A stretch of 64,000 nt of DNA from Spartinivicinus marinus (GTDB lineage Bacteria > Pseudomonadota > Gammaproteobacteria > Pseudomonadales > Zooshikellaceae), in assembly GCF_026309355.1 (NCBI RefSeq), contig NZ_JAPJZK010000001.1, positions 1,550,001 through 1,614,000 on the forward strand, read 5' to 3'. This document shows positions 30,599 to 39,354 of the stretch, one piece after another (the stretch's first letter is position 1; every line of letters begins with the position of its first letter). Position numbers and translations under genes: made by a program. The notes under the pieces were generated by a model, which saw only the letters and a program-made list of their open reading frames with translations, had not been told where the DNA came from and ran no database searches.

Positions 30599-32032
30599 AT
30601 GGACCTTTCTGCCGTACAACCTTTACTTGACTGGTTATCTGCCAACCAACAGTGGCTTGCTATTGCTATTCTATTGTTTGCCTTTTTTGAATCTCTGGCC
30701 ATTGTTGGGATAGTTATTCCAGGAGTTGCCTTACTTTATGGTGTGGCTGCTTTAGCGGGAAAGCTGGAAATGAATATCTGGCTAGTACTTGGTTGTGGAT
30801 TTATAGGTGCTGTTTTGGGAGATGGCATTAGTTTTTTAGCTGGCCATCATTATCATGAGCAAATTAAGCAACGCTGGCCGTTTAATCGCTACCCTACATT
30901 TATTGAACGTGGCGAAGCCTTCTTCAACAAGCATGGTGGCAAAAGCATTGCAATTGGCCGTTTTGTTGGTCCTATTAGGCCAGTAATTCCTCTGGTTGCA
31001 GGTATTTTGAATATGCCTGCCAGCCGCTTCCTATTAATCAACATTAGTTCGGCAGTCGCTTGGGCCCCGGTGTATTTGTTGCCGGGCTATGTATCTGGGC
31101 TATTGTTACAAGCCTCATTTGAATTACCCCGCTCCTTCTATTTAGGGCTGGTCATTATTATTATAGGTATAGGCGCTTTCTGCTGGCTAGTCAGCCAAAC
31201 TACTCACCAACTAACAGCAGACCAACGAGGCTACCATTGGTTTGCACAACATTTTGCTTACAAATCTTGGTGGCAACGCTTTTGTTCCCCTCGACAACAA
31301 GTCAGCCATAGTTTTCCCTTAGCTGATTTGCTAGCCAGTTTGGTTTGCACGATTCTGTTCATTTCACTGTTTATCACTATTACACAAGACTGGTGGGATG
31401 ATATTAATCAGAATTTACTCAGCTATTTTATTAATCTTCACCAGCCATTAATTGATAATGCAGTCATTGGGATTACTTTACTGGGTGACACTCAGAATAT
31501 TTTATTGCTTACTGTGTTCGCTGTATGCTGGCTATGGTTTAGCCAATATCGCGCTACCGCAGTATACGTGGGTGGTTGTATGATTGCCGCCCAACTTATT
31601 ACTTGGGCTCTTAAAGTATCATTGGCCTGGCCTCGACCCGATGTATTAATACAACTGCCAAGTCCCTACTCTTTTCCTAGCGGCCATACTACGCTACTTT
31701 CTACTTTAGCATTAACTATTAGCTGTTTAGTTGCGACTGAACAACCTGTAAAAAAACGTTGGTGGATTTACTTTCTAGGTATATTACCAGGCTGCTTGGT
31801 CGGATTTAGTCGAGTTTATTTAGGTAGTCATTGGTTCACAGATATTCTAGCTGGATTACTTCTTAGTATTATTATTACTGCATTAGCTCGGTTCTTTTAT
31901 ACGCCTCACGACAAGACCAGCCTACATACAAATTTTGCTTTATTTGTGTTGTTAGCTGGTGTATTACTAATAAGCTCTGCTTATGTCGTGTTTACTTTCC
32001 CTGAAGCACAACAGCTTTATCTTCTTAAATAA
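30599..32032 (+). CDS. Fused DedA and PAP2 phosphatase membrane protein
   Basis: A 477-residue polytopic protein. The N-terminal half (about residues 1-205) is DedA/SNARE-associated, with FESLAIVGIVIPG and the GRFVGPIRPVIPLVAG motif; DedA proteins translocate phospholipid or undecaprenyl-phosphate carriers. The C-terminal half has the three PAP2 motifs: KVSLAWPRP, PSGHT, and SRVYLGSHWFTD. PAP2 enzymes dephosphorylate lipid pyrophosphates such as undecaprenyl-PP. A fusion therefore suggests carrier flipping and dephosphorylation in one chain; this is inference. A further membrane helix lies at the end. Confidence 0.9.
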   Translation: MDLSAVQPLLDWLSANQQWLAIAILLFAFFESLAIVGIVIPGVALLYGVAALAGKLEMNIWLVLGCGFIGAVLGDGISFLAGHHYHEQIKQRWPFNRYPTFIERGEAFFNKHGGKSIAIGRFVGPIRPVIPLVAGILNMPASRFLLINISSAVAWAPVYLLPGYVSGLLLQASFELPRSFYLGLVIIIIGIGAFCWLVSQTTHQLTADQRGYHWFAQHFAYKSWWQRFCSPRQQVSHSFPLADLLASLVCTILFISLFITITQDWWDDINQNLLSYFINLHQPLIDNAVIGITLLGDTQNILLLTVFAVCWLWFSQYRATAVYVGGCMIAAQLITWALKVSLAWPRPDVLIQLPSPYSFPSGHTTLLSTLALTISCLVATEQPVKKRWWIYFLGILPGCLVGFSRVYLGSHWFTDILAGLLLSIIITALARFFYTPHDKTSLHTNFALFVLLAGVLLISSAYVVFTFPEAQQLYLLK

Positions 32033-32033
32033 G

Positions 32034-32621
32034 TTAAACAGCGGCTTGAGCCATGTCATCCAATAAATGGCTGATTTGTGCTAGCCGCAATAGAGGATTA
32101 TTGAGCTCCAGCAGCAACTGTTTTTGCTGCAAGCTAAAGGGTAAATAGTTTGCCAGTTGCCAACCGACTATCAAACCATTGCTCAGGTTACTTGATACTT
32201 CCAACTCAGCCACTATAGGATGGGCTAGCAACGCTCCCAACACTTCAGCCAAACACTGATATTTTTTAGGTAATGATATCGATTGTTCAATAGGTAGAGG
32301 AGATACTTCCGCCACCATTAAGCCACTATCTTCCAACCAGCCGGAGCCAATTACTACCTTATCTTGCCCCATTACAGTTACCCCTAGCAGACCATTGGGT
32401 AATTGGCCAAAATCCACTATTTGCGTCAATGTCCCTACACAATAAACTTTGGGCATAATGGCTGTCTGGTGAGTAGATTTAGCCAATGCTATAACAAAAC
32501 CACTCCCTGCTTTTAAGCTTTGTGACAGCATATCTAGATAGCGTGGTTCAAATATTTGTAATGGAAGTTTGCACTTAGGAAAAAGTACGGTATTAAGGGG
32601 GAAAATGGGGATTGACGCCAT
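32034..32621 (-). CDS. LON substrate-binding (N-terminal) domain protein
   Basis: A 195-residue stand-alone version of the Lon protease N-terminal domain, without ATPase or protease parts. The opening IPIFPLNTVLFPKCKLPLQIFEPRYLDM is diagnostic, then GQLPNGLLGVTVMGQDKVVI and a C-terminal helical bundle. Such proteins may bind substrates for regulated degradation; the role is not settled. It is convergent with the DedA-PAP2 gene (1-base gap). Confidence 0.9.
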   Translation of the reverse strand: MASIPIFPLNTVLFPKCKLPLQIFEPRYLDMLSQSLKAGSGFVIALAKSTHQTAIMPKVYCVGTLTQIVDFGQLPNGLLGVTVMGQDKVVIGSGWLEDSGLMVAEVSPLPIEQSISLPKKYQCLAEVLGALLAHPIVAELEVSSNLSNGLIVGWQLANYLPFSLQQKQLLLELNNPLLRLAQISHLLDDMAQAAV

Positions 32622-32726
32622 CAGCTATGCTCCCTAATCAAATATATTCAACCACTACTAACTAAGACCGCAGCCTGTGTGGTTTATTCTCAATCGCCAA
32701 TCCGCAACACTTATATGTATAGTTGA

Positions 32727-33350
32727 TTACTCTCCCCAACGGGGAAGCAACTGATGATCAATACCTAACTGGTTTAAAATCCGAGCAACGACAAAGTCCA
32801 CCATATCATCTATTGACTGCGGCTTCTGATAAAACCCTGGGCTGGCTGGCAAAATGGTCACACCAAGCTGGGTCAGTTTTAACATGTGCTCTAAGTGAAT
32901 TGCTGAATAAGGAGTTTCTCTTGGCACCAGAATCAGCTGACGACGCTCTTTTAAGGCTACATCAGCAGCCCGCTCAATTAAGTTGTTACTAGCGCCTGTT
33001 GCTATAGCTGACAGAGTACCCGTGCTACAAGGGCAAACCACCATTTGACTAGGAGCACCAGAGCCTGATGCTACAGGCGCCATCCACTGCTCACGACCAA
33101 ACACCTGGATTTGCCCCTGTTTTGCTTGAAACCTCTGCTGAAAATACTCTGCAAGCACATCCGGTTTGCCAGGCAGTTTCCAGTCTGTTTCAGTTGCTAC
33201 TACCACTTGAGCAGCCTTAGAAATCATAAAAAATACTTGAACCTGGTGCTGCACCAATACTTCCAATAGCCTTAAACCATATTGAGCACCTGAAGCCCCC
33301 GTCATCGCTATGGTGACAGTTTGCTTATACAGTGCACTCGATTTGGTCAT
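32727..33350 (-). CDS. ubiX: Flavin prenyltransferase UbiX
   Basis: UbiX joins dimethylallyl phosphate to FMN, making the prenyl-FMN cofactor used by the decarboxylase UbiD in ubiquinone synthesis. The 207 residues match the family. FMN-binding signatures AMTGASGAQYGLRLLE at the start, CPCSTGTLSAIATGASNNLIERAADVALKE and the RETPYSAIHLEHMLKLTQLG run are all present. The start overlaps the mpl stop by 4 bases, so the two are translationally coupled as in Pseudomonas. Confidence 0.95.
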   Translation of the reverse strand: MTKSSALYKQTVTIAMTGASGAQYGLRLLEVLVQHQVQVFFMISKAAQVVVATETDWKLPGKPDVLAEYFQQRFQAKQGQIQVFGREQWMAPVASGSGAPSQMVVCPCSTGTLSAIATGASNNLIERAADVALKERRQLILVPRETPYSAIHLEHMLKLTQLGVTILPASPGFYQKPQSIDDMVDFVVARILNQLGIDHQLLPRWGE

Positions 33351-34717
33351 TCTGCTAGAGCCTTAGCTATTTGTTGATGAATGCCTTGAAACCCACCATT
33401 GCTCATAATAACCACATGGCTATCTGAACCTGCCTGAGCCTTCACGTGGTCAACAATATCTGATACTTGCTCACAGCATACAGCTTTTCCGTTAGCCTGC
33501 GCTAAGGCTGCTGTGAGATCCCACTCCATCCCCTGAGGTTGATACCAGAACACCAAGTCAGCTGCTTGTGTCGATTCCACTAACTGCTGTTTATGCACTC
33601 CCATTTTCATCGTATTTGAGCGCGGCTCAATGACTGCAATGATTTTTTCAGTACCCACGCTGGCTCTTAAACCCTCCAAAGTGGTGGCAATAGCGGTTGG
33701 GTGGTGAGCAAAATCATCATAGACCTGCACCCCCTTCACTTCCGCTATTAGCTCTAGTCGCCGCTTAATTCCTTGGAACTTGCACAGTGCTTCGCTGGCT
33801 AATTCAGGCAACACCCCCACATGACGAGCAGCTGCAATAGCAGCTAGACCATTTGCCATATTGTGCATACCTCTTAGCTCCCAGTTAACCTCTCCTGCCA
33901 GTTGTCCATTAAGATAGACCTCAAAGTGACTGGCATCAGGCTTAATCAGCTGCACCTGCCAGTCGCCTTTGGAATTTGAAGAGCTACTTAAATTTAAGGT
34001 TTGTGTTGGGGTCCAGCAGCCTTTTTCTATCACCTGGCCAATGGCGGGCTCTCCTTCAGGATAAATAACCAAGCCATTGCTTGGCACTGTACGAATCAGA
34101 TGATGAAACTGGGTTTGGATAGCAGCTAGATCAGGGAAGATATCTGCATGATCATATTCAAGGTTGTTGATAATCAGGGTTCTTGGCTGATAGTGGACAA
34201 ACTTGGAGCGCTTATCAAAGAAGGCGCTATCATATTCATCAGCTTCTACAACAAAAAACGAGCTTTCACCTAAACGGGCTGAATAGCCAAAATTTTTAGG
34301 CACTCCTCCAATCAAAAAACCTGGCGACATACCCGCATATTCTAAAACCCAGGCCAACATGCTAGAGGTAGTGGTTTTACCATGAGTTCCTGATACTGCT
34401 AACACCCAACGATTCTGCAGCAAGTGCTGAGCTAACCACCCAGGACCTGATACGTAGGGAAGTCCAGTGTCTAGTACATATTCCACAGCTGGGTTGCCAC
34501 GAGACATCGCATTACCAATCACTACCAAGTCAGGGGCTGGAGTCAAATGCTCTGGCAAATAACCTTCTTTAACATCTATACCCTGCTCAGATAACTGAGT
34601 GCTCATGGGCGGATAAACATGCTCATCAGACCCGGTTACTTGATAGTCCAGCTCTTTTGCCAGCAAGGCTAAGCTGCCCATAAATGTCCCACAAATACCT
34701 AAAATATGTATATGCAT
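33347..34717 (-). CDS. mpl: Murein tripeptide ligase Mpl
   Basis: Mpl reattaches recycled L-Ala-D-Glu-mDAP tripeptide to UDP-MurNAc during peptidoglycan recycling. It is a Mur ligase paralog of 456 residues. It begins MHIHILGICGTFMGSLALL, carries the ATP loop SGTHGKTTTSSML, and has the GMHNMANGLAA and DDFAHHPTAI segments. It leads ubiX with a 4-base overlap. Confidence 0.95.
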   Translation of the reverse strand: MHIHILGICGTFMGSLALLAKELDYQVTGSDEHVYPPMSTQLSEQGIDVKEGYLPEHLTPAPDLVVIGNAMSRGNPAVEYVLDTGLPYVSGPGWLAQHLLQNRWVLAVSGTHGKTTTSSMLAWVLEYAGMSPGFLIGGVPKNFGYSARLGESSFFVVEADEYDSAFFDKRSKFVHYQPRTLIINNLEYDHADIFPDLAAIQTQFHHLIRTVPSNGLVIYPEGEPAIGQVIEKGCWTPTQTLNLSSSSNSKGDWQVQLIKPDASHFEVYLNGQLAGEVNWELRGMHNMANGLAAIAAARHVGVLPELASEALCKFQGIKRRLELIAEVKGVQVYDDFAHHPTAIATTLEGLRASVGTEKIIAVIEPRSNTMKMGVHKQQLVESTQAADLVFWYQPQGMEWDLTAALAQANGKAVCCEQVSDIVDHVKAQAGSDSHVVIMSNGGFQGIHQQIAKALAE

Positions 34718-35098
34718 AAGGGTTTTATCACCTGTGGTTATCTCGCGGTGTTAGACAACACATGAAGGAGGATTATTCAGCTAAGTATAAATCTTGTGCT
34801 AAATCCTATAAATAAGGATGTTTAATCAAAGTAACCAAAATACAATTAAACAAAACTTGTTACCCTGATTCACCTGTGCAACTTTTAACCATGCAAAAAA
34901 AGTTAAATTGCTTTATCATTCGCCCCTTTGTGGAAACTGCCTCGCTTGAGAAGTAGCCACTCTACAAGTAAAGCAGCCGCAGCCTAGGACACTTGGGAGC
35001 TTAAAACGTTACTTTCTTCAAGAAAGACTCTTATATAATAAAAACGTTATACAGTTTTAGATGCGGTGACAAGAACTCATAACTGGAGTTTTAATTAA
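34718..35098. other. Intergenic region upstream of the phosphofructokinase gene
   Basis: About 380 bases between divergent mpl and pfk. No coding frame. A perfect palindrome CTTTCTTCAAGAAAG at 35012-35026 sits 8 bases before a TATAAT at 35034-35039, and two copies of AAAACGTTA flank it. It could be an operator over the pfk promoter. The -35 is weak. GGAG lies before the ATG. Confidence 0.4.
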
Positions 35099-36364
35099 AT
35101 GGCAAAAAAAAATGCCTTTTACGCCCAGTCTGGTGGTGTAACGTCTGTTATCAATGCTACAGCTTGCGGTCTAATTGAAACAGCTCGCCGTTATCCTGAC
35201 CTAATCAATAATGTCTATGCAGGGCATAACGGGATTATTGGCGCACTCACTGAAGACTTGATCGACACCAGCGCAGAAGATTCAGCTACTATAGCCGCAT
35301 TAAAACATACACCTGGTGGTGCATTTGGCTCATGTCGTTACAAGCTGAAAGACCTGGAGAGCAATCGTGCAGAGTACGAACGATTGATTGAAGTCTTCCA
35401 AGCTCATGACATAGGTTATTTTTTCTACAACGGTGGTGGTGATTCTCAAGATACTGCTTATAAAGTCTCTCAAATCAGTGAAAAGATGGGTTACCCCATT
35501 ACTTGTATCGGTATCCCTAAAACCATCGACAATGACCTGCCATTCACTGACGCCTGCCCAGGTTTTGGTTCTGTCGCAAAATATGTAGCGATTTCAACTA
35601 AAGAAGCGGCTTTAGATATTCAATCTATGTGCAAGTCATCCACTAAGGTGTTTATCTTAGAAGTCATGGGACGTCATGCTGGCTGGATTGCTGCTGCGGG
35701 TGGTCTTGCTGCTGAAAAAGCAGGTGATCCACCACATCTGATCTTATTCCCTGAAACCGCTTTTGATGAAACTAAGTTTCTTGCCAAAGTAGATGAAGCA
35801 GTTAAGCAACACGGCTACTGTGTTATTGTTGCCTCAGAAGGGACTAGTCATGCGGATGGCTCGTTAATCTCAGCATCAACCACCGTAGTAGATGCTTTCG
35901 GTCACCAGCAGTTAGGTGGAATTGCCCCGGTACTAACCAAACTCATTAAAGATAACTTAGGCTATAAGTACCACTATGCCGTTTCTGATTATTTGCAACG
36001 CGCCGCTCGGCATATTTCGTCCAAGGTAGATGTTGATCAAGCTTACGCTGTGGGTAAAGCAGCGGTTGAGTTTGCCGTTAATGGTAAAAATGCAGTGATG
36101 CCTGTTATCCAACGTGATAGTCAAGCACCTTATCAATGGTCAATTGGTGAAGCTTGTTTAAGCCAAGTGGCTAATCAGGAAAAAATGATGCCTGCCGACT
36201 TTATTACTGAAGATGGTTTTGGTATCACCCAAGCAGCTCGCGATTACTTAGAGCCGTTAATTCAAGGGGAAGACTATCCTCCTTATAAAGACGGTATGCC
36301 AGTATATGCTCGGTTAAAAATGGTGCCTGTCGCTAAGAAACTAAATACTGATTTTAAAGTATAG
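35099..36364 (+). CDS. pfp: 6-phosphofructokinase, pyrophosphate-type signatures
   Basis: A 421-residue phosphofructokinase that phosphorylates fructose-6-phosphate. Substrate motifs are clear: PKTIDND near residue 143 and MGRHAGWIAAAGG. In ATP enzymes the first motif is PGTIDND; the lysine here and the aspartate in GGGDSQDTA are the changes associated with pyrophosphate as donor. It is therefore more likely a reversible PPi-PFK than an ATP enzyme, which is an inference from signatures. It is monocistronic, with a strong terminator. A decayed copy of its 3' end lies near 61.65 kb. Confidence 0.88.
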   Translation: MAKKNAFYAQSGGVTSVINATACGLIETARRYPDLINNVYAGHNGIIGALTEDLIDTSAEDSATIAALKHTPGGAFGSCRYKLKDLESNRAEYERLIEVFQAHDIGYFFYNGGGDSQDTAYKVSQISEKMGYPITCIGIPKTIDNDLPFTDACPGFGSVAKYVAISTKEAALDIQSMCKSSTKVFILEVMGRHAGWIAAAGGLAAEKAGDPPHLILFPETAFDETKFLAKVDEAVKQHGYCVIVASEGTSHADGSLISASTTVVDAFGHQQLGGIAPVLTKLIKDNLGYKYHYAVSDYLQRAARHISSKVDVDQAYAVGKAAVEFAVNGKNAVMPVIQRDSQAPYQWSIGEACLSQVANQEKMMPADFITEDGFGITQAARDYLEPLIQGEDYPPYKDGMPVYARLKMVPVAKKLNTDFKV

Positions 36365-36369
36365 CACCT

Positions 36370-36402
36370 AATAAGTGGCGCACTGTCGCCACTTATTTTT
36401 TT
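36370..36402 (+). terminator. Intrinsic terminator of the phosphofructokinase gene
   Basis: Arms AATAAGTGGCG and CGCCACTTATT flank a 6-base loop, 5 bases after the stop, then TTTTTCTTTT. A strong rho-independent terminator. Confidence 0.93.
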
Positions 36403-36629
36403 CTTTTATGCCTCTCCCCCTAAAACATACCAATTCAAAACCTCCTACCCAGATAAAACATATCACGAAATAAAAAAATAAATTTAGTGTTTGCTATGGA
36501 GCAACATCGTATTCTTCCGCCGCTTTTGAAGGGCTGTTATCCATAATTATGAGCCGTACGACACCTCCCATAAGCAATTTTTCTCTATATAAACTACCAT
36601 TATTTTAACGTTTCAAGGATGAGTCAAAA

Positions 36630-37766
36630 ATGGAAAATAACAACTCTCAACGCTGGTATGCGATTGATGCTTTTCGCGGCATAACTATTGCTTTTATGAT
36701 ATTGGTTAATACACCTGGCAGCTGGTCTTATGTATATGCTCCGTTAAAACATGCTGACTGGCATGGCTGCACACCAACTGATTTAGTATTTCCTTGTTTT
36801 TTATTTATCGTTGGTATTTCTATTTACTACTCATTTAAAAAGAAAAATAACCAACAAGCCATTTATTATAAAATTCTCAAACGCACAGCCATCATTTTTA
36901 GCATCGGTTTATTATTACATGGCTTCCCCTATTTTAATAAGAATTTAGCTGATCTGCGAATTATGGGGGTATTACAAAGAATCGCTTTAGTCTATTGTTT
37001 TAGTGCACTATTAATCCAATGGCTAAAACCCAGGCAGCTAGTTATTGCTATTTTGATTATTTTAATTGGATATTGGTTAATTTTATGGGGTTTCGGAAGT
37101 AATACTCCTTATTACATGACTGCCCCTTACAGTTTGACAGGCAATATAGTTCGCGAATTTGACCTATGGCTATTAGGCGCCAACCATATGTGGCAGATTA
37201 ATGGAGTCCCATTTGATCCAGAAGGTATCTTAAGTACCTTACCTGCTATCAGTACTTGTTTAATAGGCTATTTGACTGCTTATATGATTAATGAAAAGTC
37301 ATTAACCAAGCCTCAAGCCTGTTATTATCTATTGAGCAGTGGCATCCTGCTATCTTTATCAGGCCTGCTATGGAATAGTTACTTTCCTATTAATAAATAC
37401 CTTTGGACAAGCTCCTATGTGCTTTTTACCACTGGAATAGCACAAGTTATCCTAGTTTTATTTATTATAGTTGTTGATATAAAAGCCTGGCTTAAGCCAG
37501 TCAGGCCTCTCCTGATATTTGGTGCAAACCCTCTACTCTCTTATATACTCGCCGATCTATGGGTTCGAGTTTTACTCTTTGTTATTCAAATAAAAGACGA
37601 CCAGAGTCAAATAGTCTCAGATGGCTATCAAGCCTTTTACCAAATAGTTTTTGTTCCCCTAGCCGGCAACTGGAATGGTTCACTGCTGTTTGCCTGTTTT
37701 CATGTTCTTGCAGTATGGGCAATTATGCTGGTTTTCTATAAAAAGCAGATTTTTTTTAAAGCTTAG
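36630..37766 (+). CDS. NagX/HGSNAT-like acyltransferase, DUF5009 family
   Basis: A 378-residue polytopic membrane protein with about ten hydrophobic helices. The opening RWYAIDAFRGITIAFMILVN and the TPTDLVFPCFLFIVGISIYYSF segment match the DUF5009 / heparan-alpha-glucosaminide N-acetyltransferase family. In bacteria NagX-type members accompany amino-sugar use, but no amino-sugar genes are near. It is therefore best called a membrane acyltransferase of unknown substrate. It is the last backbone-like gene before the accessory island. Confidence 0.85.
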   Translation: MENNNSQRWYAIDAFRGITIAFMILVNTPGSWSYVYAPLKHADWHGCTPTDLVFPCFLFIVGISIYYSFKKKNNQQAIYYKILKRTAIIFSIGLLLHGFPYFNKNLADLRIMGVLQRIALVYCFSALLIQWLKPRQLVIAILIILIGYWLILWGFGSNTPYYMTAPYSLTGNIVREFDLWLLGANHMWQINGVPFDPEGILSTLPAISTCLIGYLTAYMINEKSLTKPQACYYLLSSGILLSLSGLLWNSYFPINKYLWTSSYVLFTTGIAQVILVLFIIVVDIKAWLKPVRPLLIFGANPLLSYILADLWVRVLLFVIQIKDDQSQIVSDGYQAFYQIVFVPLAGNWNGSLLFACFHVLAVWAIMLVFYKKQIFFKA

Positions 37767-37813
37767 TTACGCTTGAGAGGTATAGCAAAATATCATTTGG
37801 AATAGAGTGCGAT

Positions 37814-37965
37814 TCAATGATTATTTTTATCACATATAGCTACTTTAATACGGCTGTGGTATTGCTCGATGAGGTTATTTAAGCAATTTACATTGACGTT
37901 TTTTAAAGCGCATATTATTGTCTTTATTAAACTGTTTTATCTCCGCTTGATTGCGTCCCCTCTGT
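37814..37965 (-). pseudogene. Decayed IS6-like transposase remnant (left side of island)
   Basis: On the minus strand two offset frames give AEIKQFNKDNNMRFKKRQCK and then NNLIEQYHSRIKVAI. This is the order of the region around the last catalytic glutamate of IS6-family DDE transposases (a YLNNIIEQDHRRIK-like motif), with one frameshift between them. Only about 50 codons remain and the ends are not defined. A similar remnant lies on the other strand near 42.7 kb. I see no intact IS6 copy in the window. Confidence 0.5.
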
Positions 37966-38017
37966 AATGGCGTGTGAAAGCAAAAAACTCTATCAGCCAC
38001 ATAACACGATAATCCTT

Positions 38018-38028
38018 GGGGGGGGGGG
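38018..38028 (+). repeat. Eleven-G homopolymer tract
   Basis: A run of 11 G in an otherwise AT-rich non-coding stretch (37966-38205) where I see no convincing gene. It could be slippage-prone in vivo or a base-calling artefact. Confidence 0.8.
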
Positions 38029-38205
38029 AATGATAATAACAGCTTCAGGAAAGAGGGCTTCCATGGCCCTGTAGACATTATTTCCTCCCCAGAAGACAGA
38101 AAATAAAGAGCCATGCAACTCCCCTGATTTTACAGGGTTTCCAGGCTTAGAATTGAGACCAACAAAGCCACTACAAACAGGGAAGTGTTCAATATCTATG
38201 TTGTT

Positions 38206-38547
38206 TTAATCTAGTTCTGCTTTTAGAAATAAATCGTGTATTAATGTATCATTTTCACATGCACTTTTAAATGATATAGCAAACTCTTTTAAAGCTTCTT
38301 TTTTAGATGAATAAGCACAAAACATACTTCCTTCTGGGTCAAACTTAATAGTTTCTTCTAATAAAGGCTTTTTTTCCATTAGAAATACCCTTGCTAAAGA
38401 AGCCCAATCATAGCCATTTCCTTCAAAGCCTTCATCTGATCTTTTTTGAAAAAGTTCATTTTTATATTCTCCTACATTTAAACATAAGGAAAAACTATTT
38501 GAATATTCATTCCAGAAAAAAGGTTTTATGGTTTCTTTAAAGTTCAT
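38206..38547 (-). CDS. Imm51-like immunity protein
   Basis: A 113-residue soluble acidic protein. NEYSNSFSLCLNVGEYK, EGFEGNGYDWASLARVFL and KFDPEGSMFCAYSS match my recollection of Immunity protein 51, one of the families that neutralise polymorphic toxins delivered by contact-dependent or type VI systems. No cognate toxin gene lies in the window, so it would be an orphan immunity gene giving protection against neighbours. It is on the minus strand like every gene in the cassette region. The ribosome-binding site is weak. Confidence 0.65.
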   Translation of the reverse strand: MNFKETIKPFFWNEYSNSFSLCLNVGEYKNELFQKRSDEGFEGNGYDWASLARVFLMEKKPLLEETIKFDPEGSMFCAYSSKKEALKEFAISFKSACENDTLIHDLFLKAELD

Positions 38548-38732
38548 TGGCTATCGCTTCTGTTCTTTTTTTTGCTATAACTAAACTCATGTAGAAGAAT
38601 GTTACCGTAGCAGTTTATTTCTTTTTTGGCAAGGTGTATTTTATCCGTTCTTCAACAAAGTCTGTTTTGGGTGGATACCAGCGAGTTCTATACTTTGATT
38701 AGAATCTATTATGCCTGTTTTCTTTTTTAAGC
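38548..38732. other. Gap between the Imm51-like gene and the frameshifted gene
   Basis: No coding frame seen. An attC-like site might be expected here for a cassette array, but I could not find convincing R'' and R' boxes. Confidence 0.35.
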
Positions 38733-39109
38733 TCAGTTTTTGAGTAGATTTCTCTTAAGTTTAGAAAATAATTTTGGATGAGGAAAGTACAACCCTCTCA
38801 TAAGCACTCGATTAGTTTTGTTTGATGTATAATCTAAATAGCTTCCAAATGCATTCTCTGCAAACTTGCCAATAACTTTGTTCTTAAACTTAACATCATC
38901 TGCTTCCCAATGATTATTAGTTTGAAGGATTTTAAGCTCCTCATCTCCATAGTGAACGACTTTATAAGAATCCCAAAATATCTCTACAAATTTATAATCA
39001 ATTAATTCTCCAATATTTTTTTCTTCAAATAAAATATACCAACCGAAGCTTCGGCCATAGCTTGATTGCTTGATTGCTTGAGAATTATTTTATTCATTGG
39101 CTCAATCAT
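38733..39109 (-). pseudogene. Small cassette-type gene frameshifted by an 8-bp tandem duplication
   Basis: From the ATG at 39109 (AGGG about 5 bases upstream) the frame runs about 18 codons, meets the directly repeated 8-mer CTTGATTG (39061-39076, plus-strand view) and shifts. The rest, from YGRSFGWYILFEEKNIGEL to FPHPKLFSKLKRNLLKN, is an open frame of about 105 codons. Removing one repeat unit joins the two into a 122-residue protein with no other change. I do not recognise the family; size, acidity and setting resemble immunity or cassette proteins. It is either a recent pseudogene or a slippage switch. Confidence 0.75.
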
Positions 39110-39292
39110 TATCACCCTGATGTATTAATTCGTGTAGTAATATATCTAACCCTACTTAGAGGTGAAGATCATATTTACTCGCTTTCCCATTGGGATATAT
39201 CCTCTACCGGGTTGGGTAGCCTGCCTTCAAGAGTTTCTTGAACCCACAAAGGGTCAATATAATTGTAGGTAGATTCGATAACCCATGACAGG

Positions 39293-39340
39293 TGTCAATG
39301 CCAACTTAAAAAGTCCGCTGTTTGCCAATTTAAAATGTCC
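39293..39340. repeat. IS21 left terminal inverted repeat
   Basis: Starts TGTCAATGCCA and contains two related units ending AAAAAGTCC and AAAATGTCC. It pairs with the right end at 41368-41415, sharing TGTCA, TGCCA, AAAAGTCC, TTGCCAA and AAAATGTCC in order. Confidence 0.88.
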
Positions 39341-39354
39341 GGTTTTTAGCACCA

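Noticed and set aside
37875-38114. A 79-codon minus-strand frame as a real gene
   Set aside because: Its C-terminal part is transposase remnant and its start crosses the 11-G tract; there is no convincing protein.
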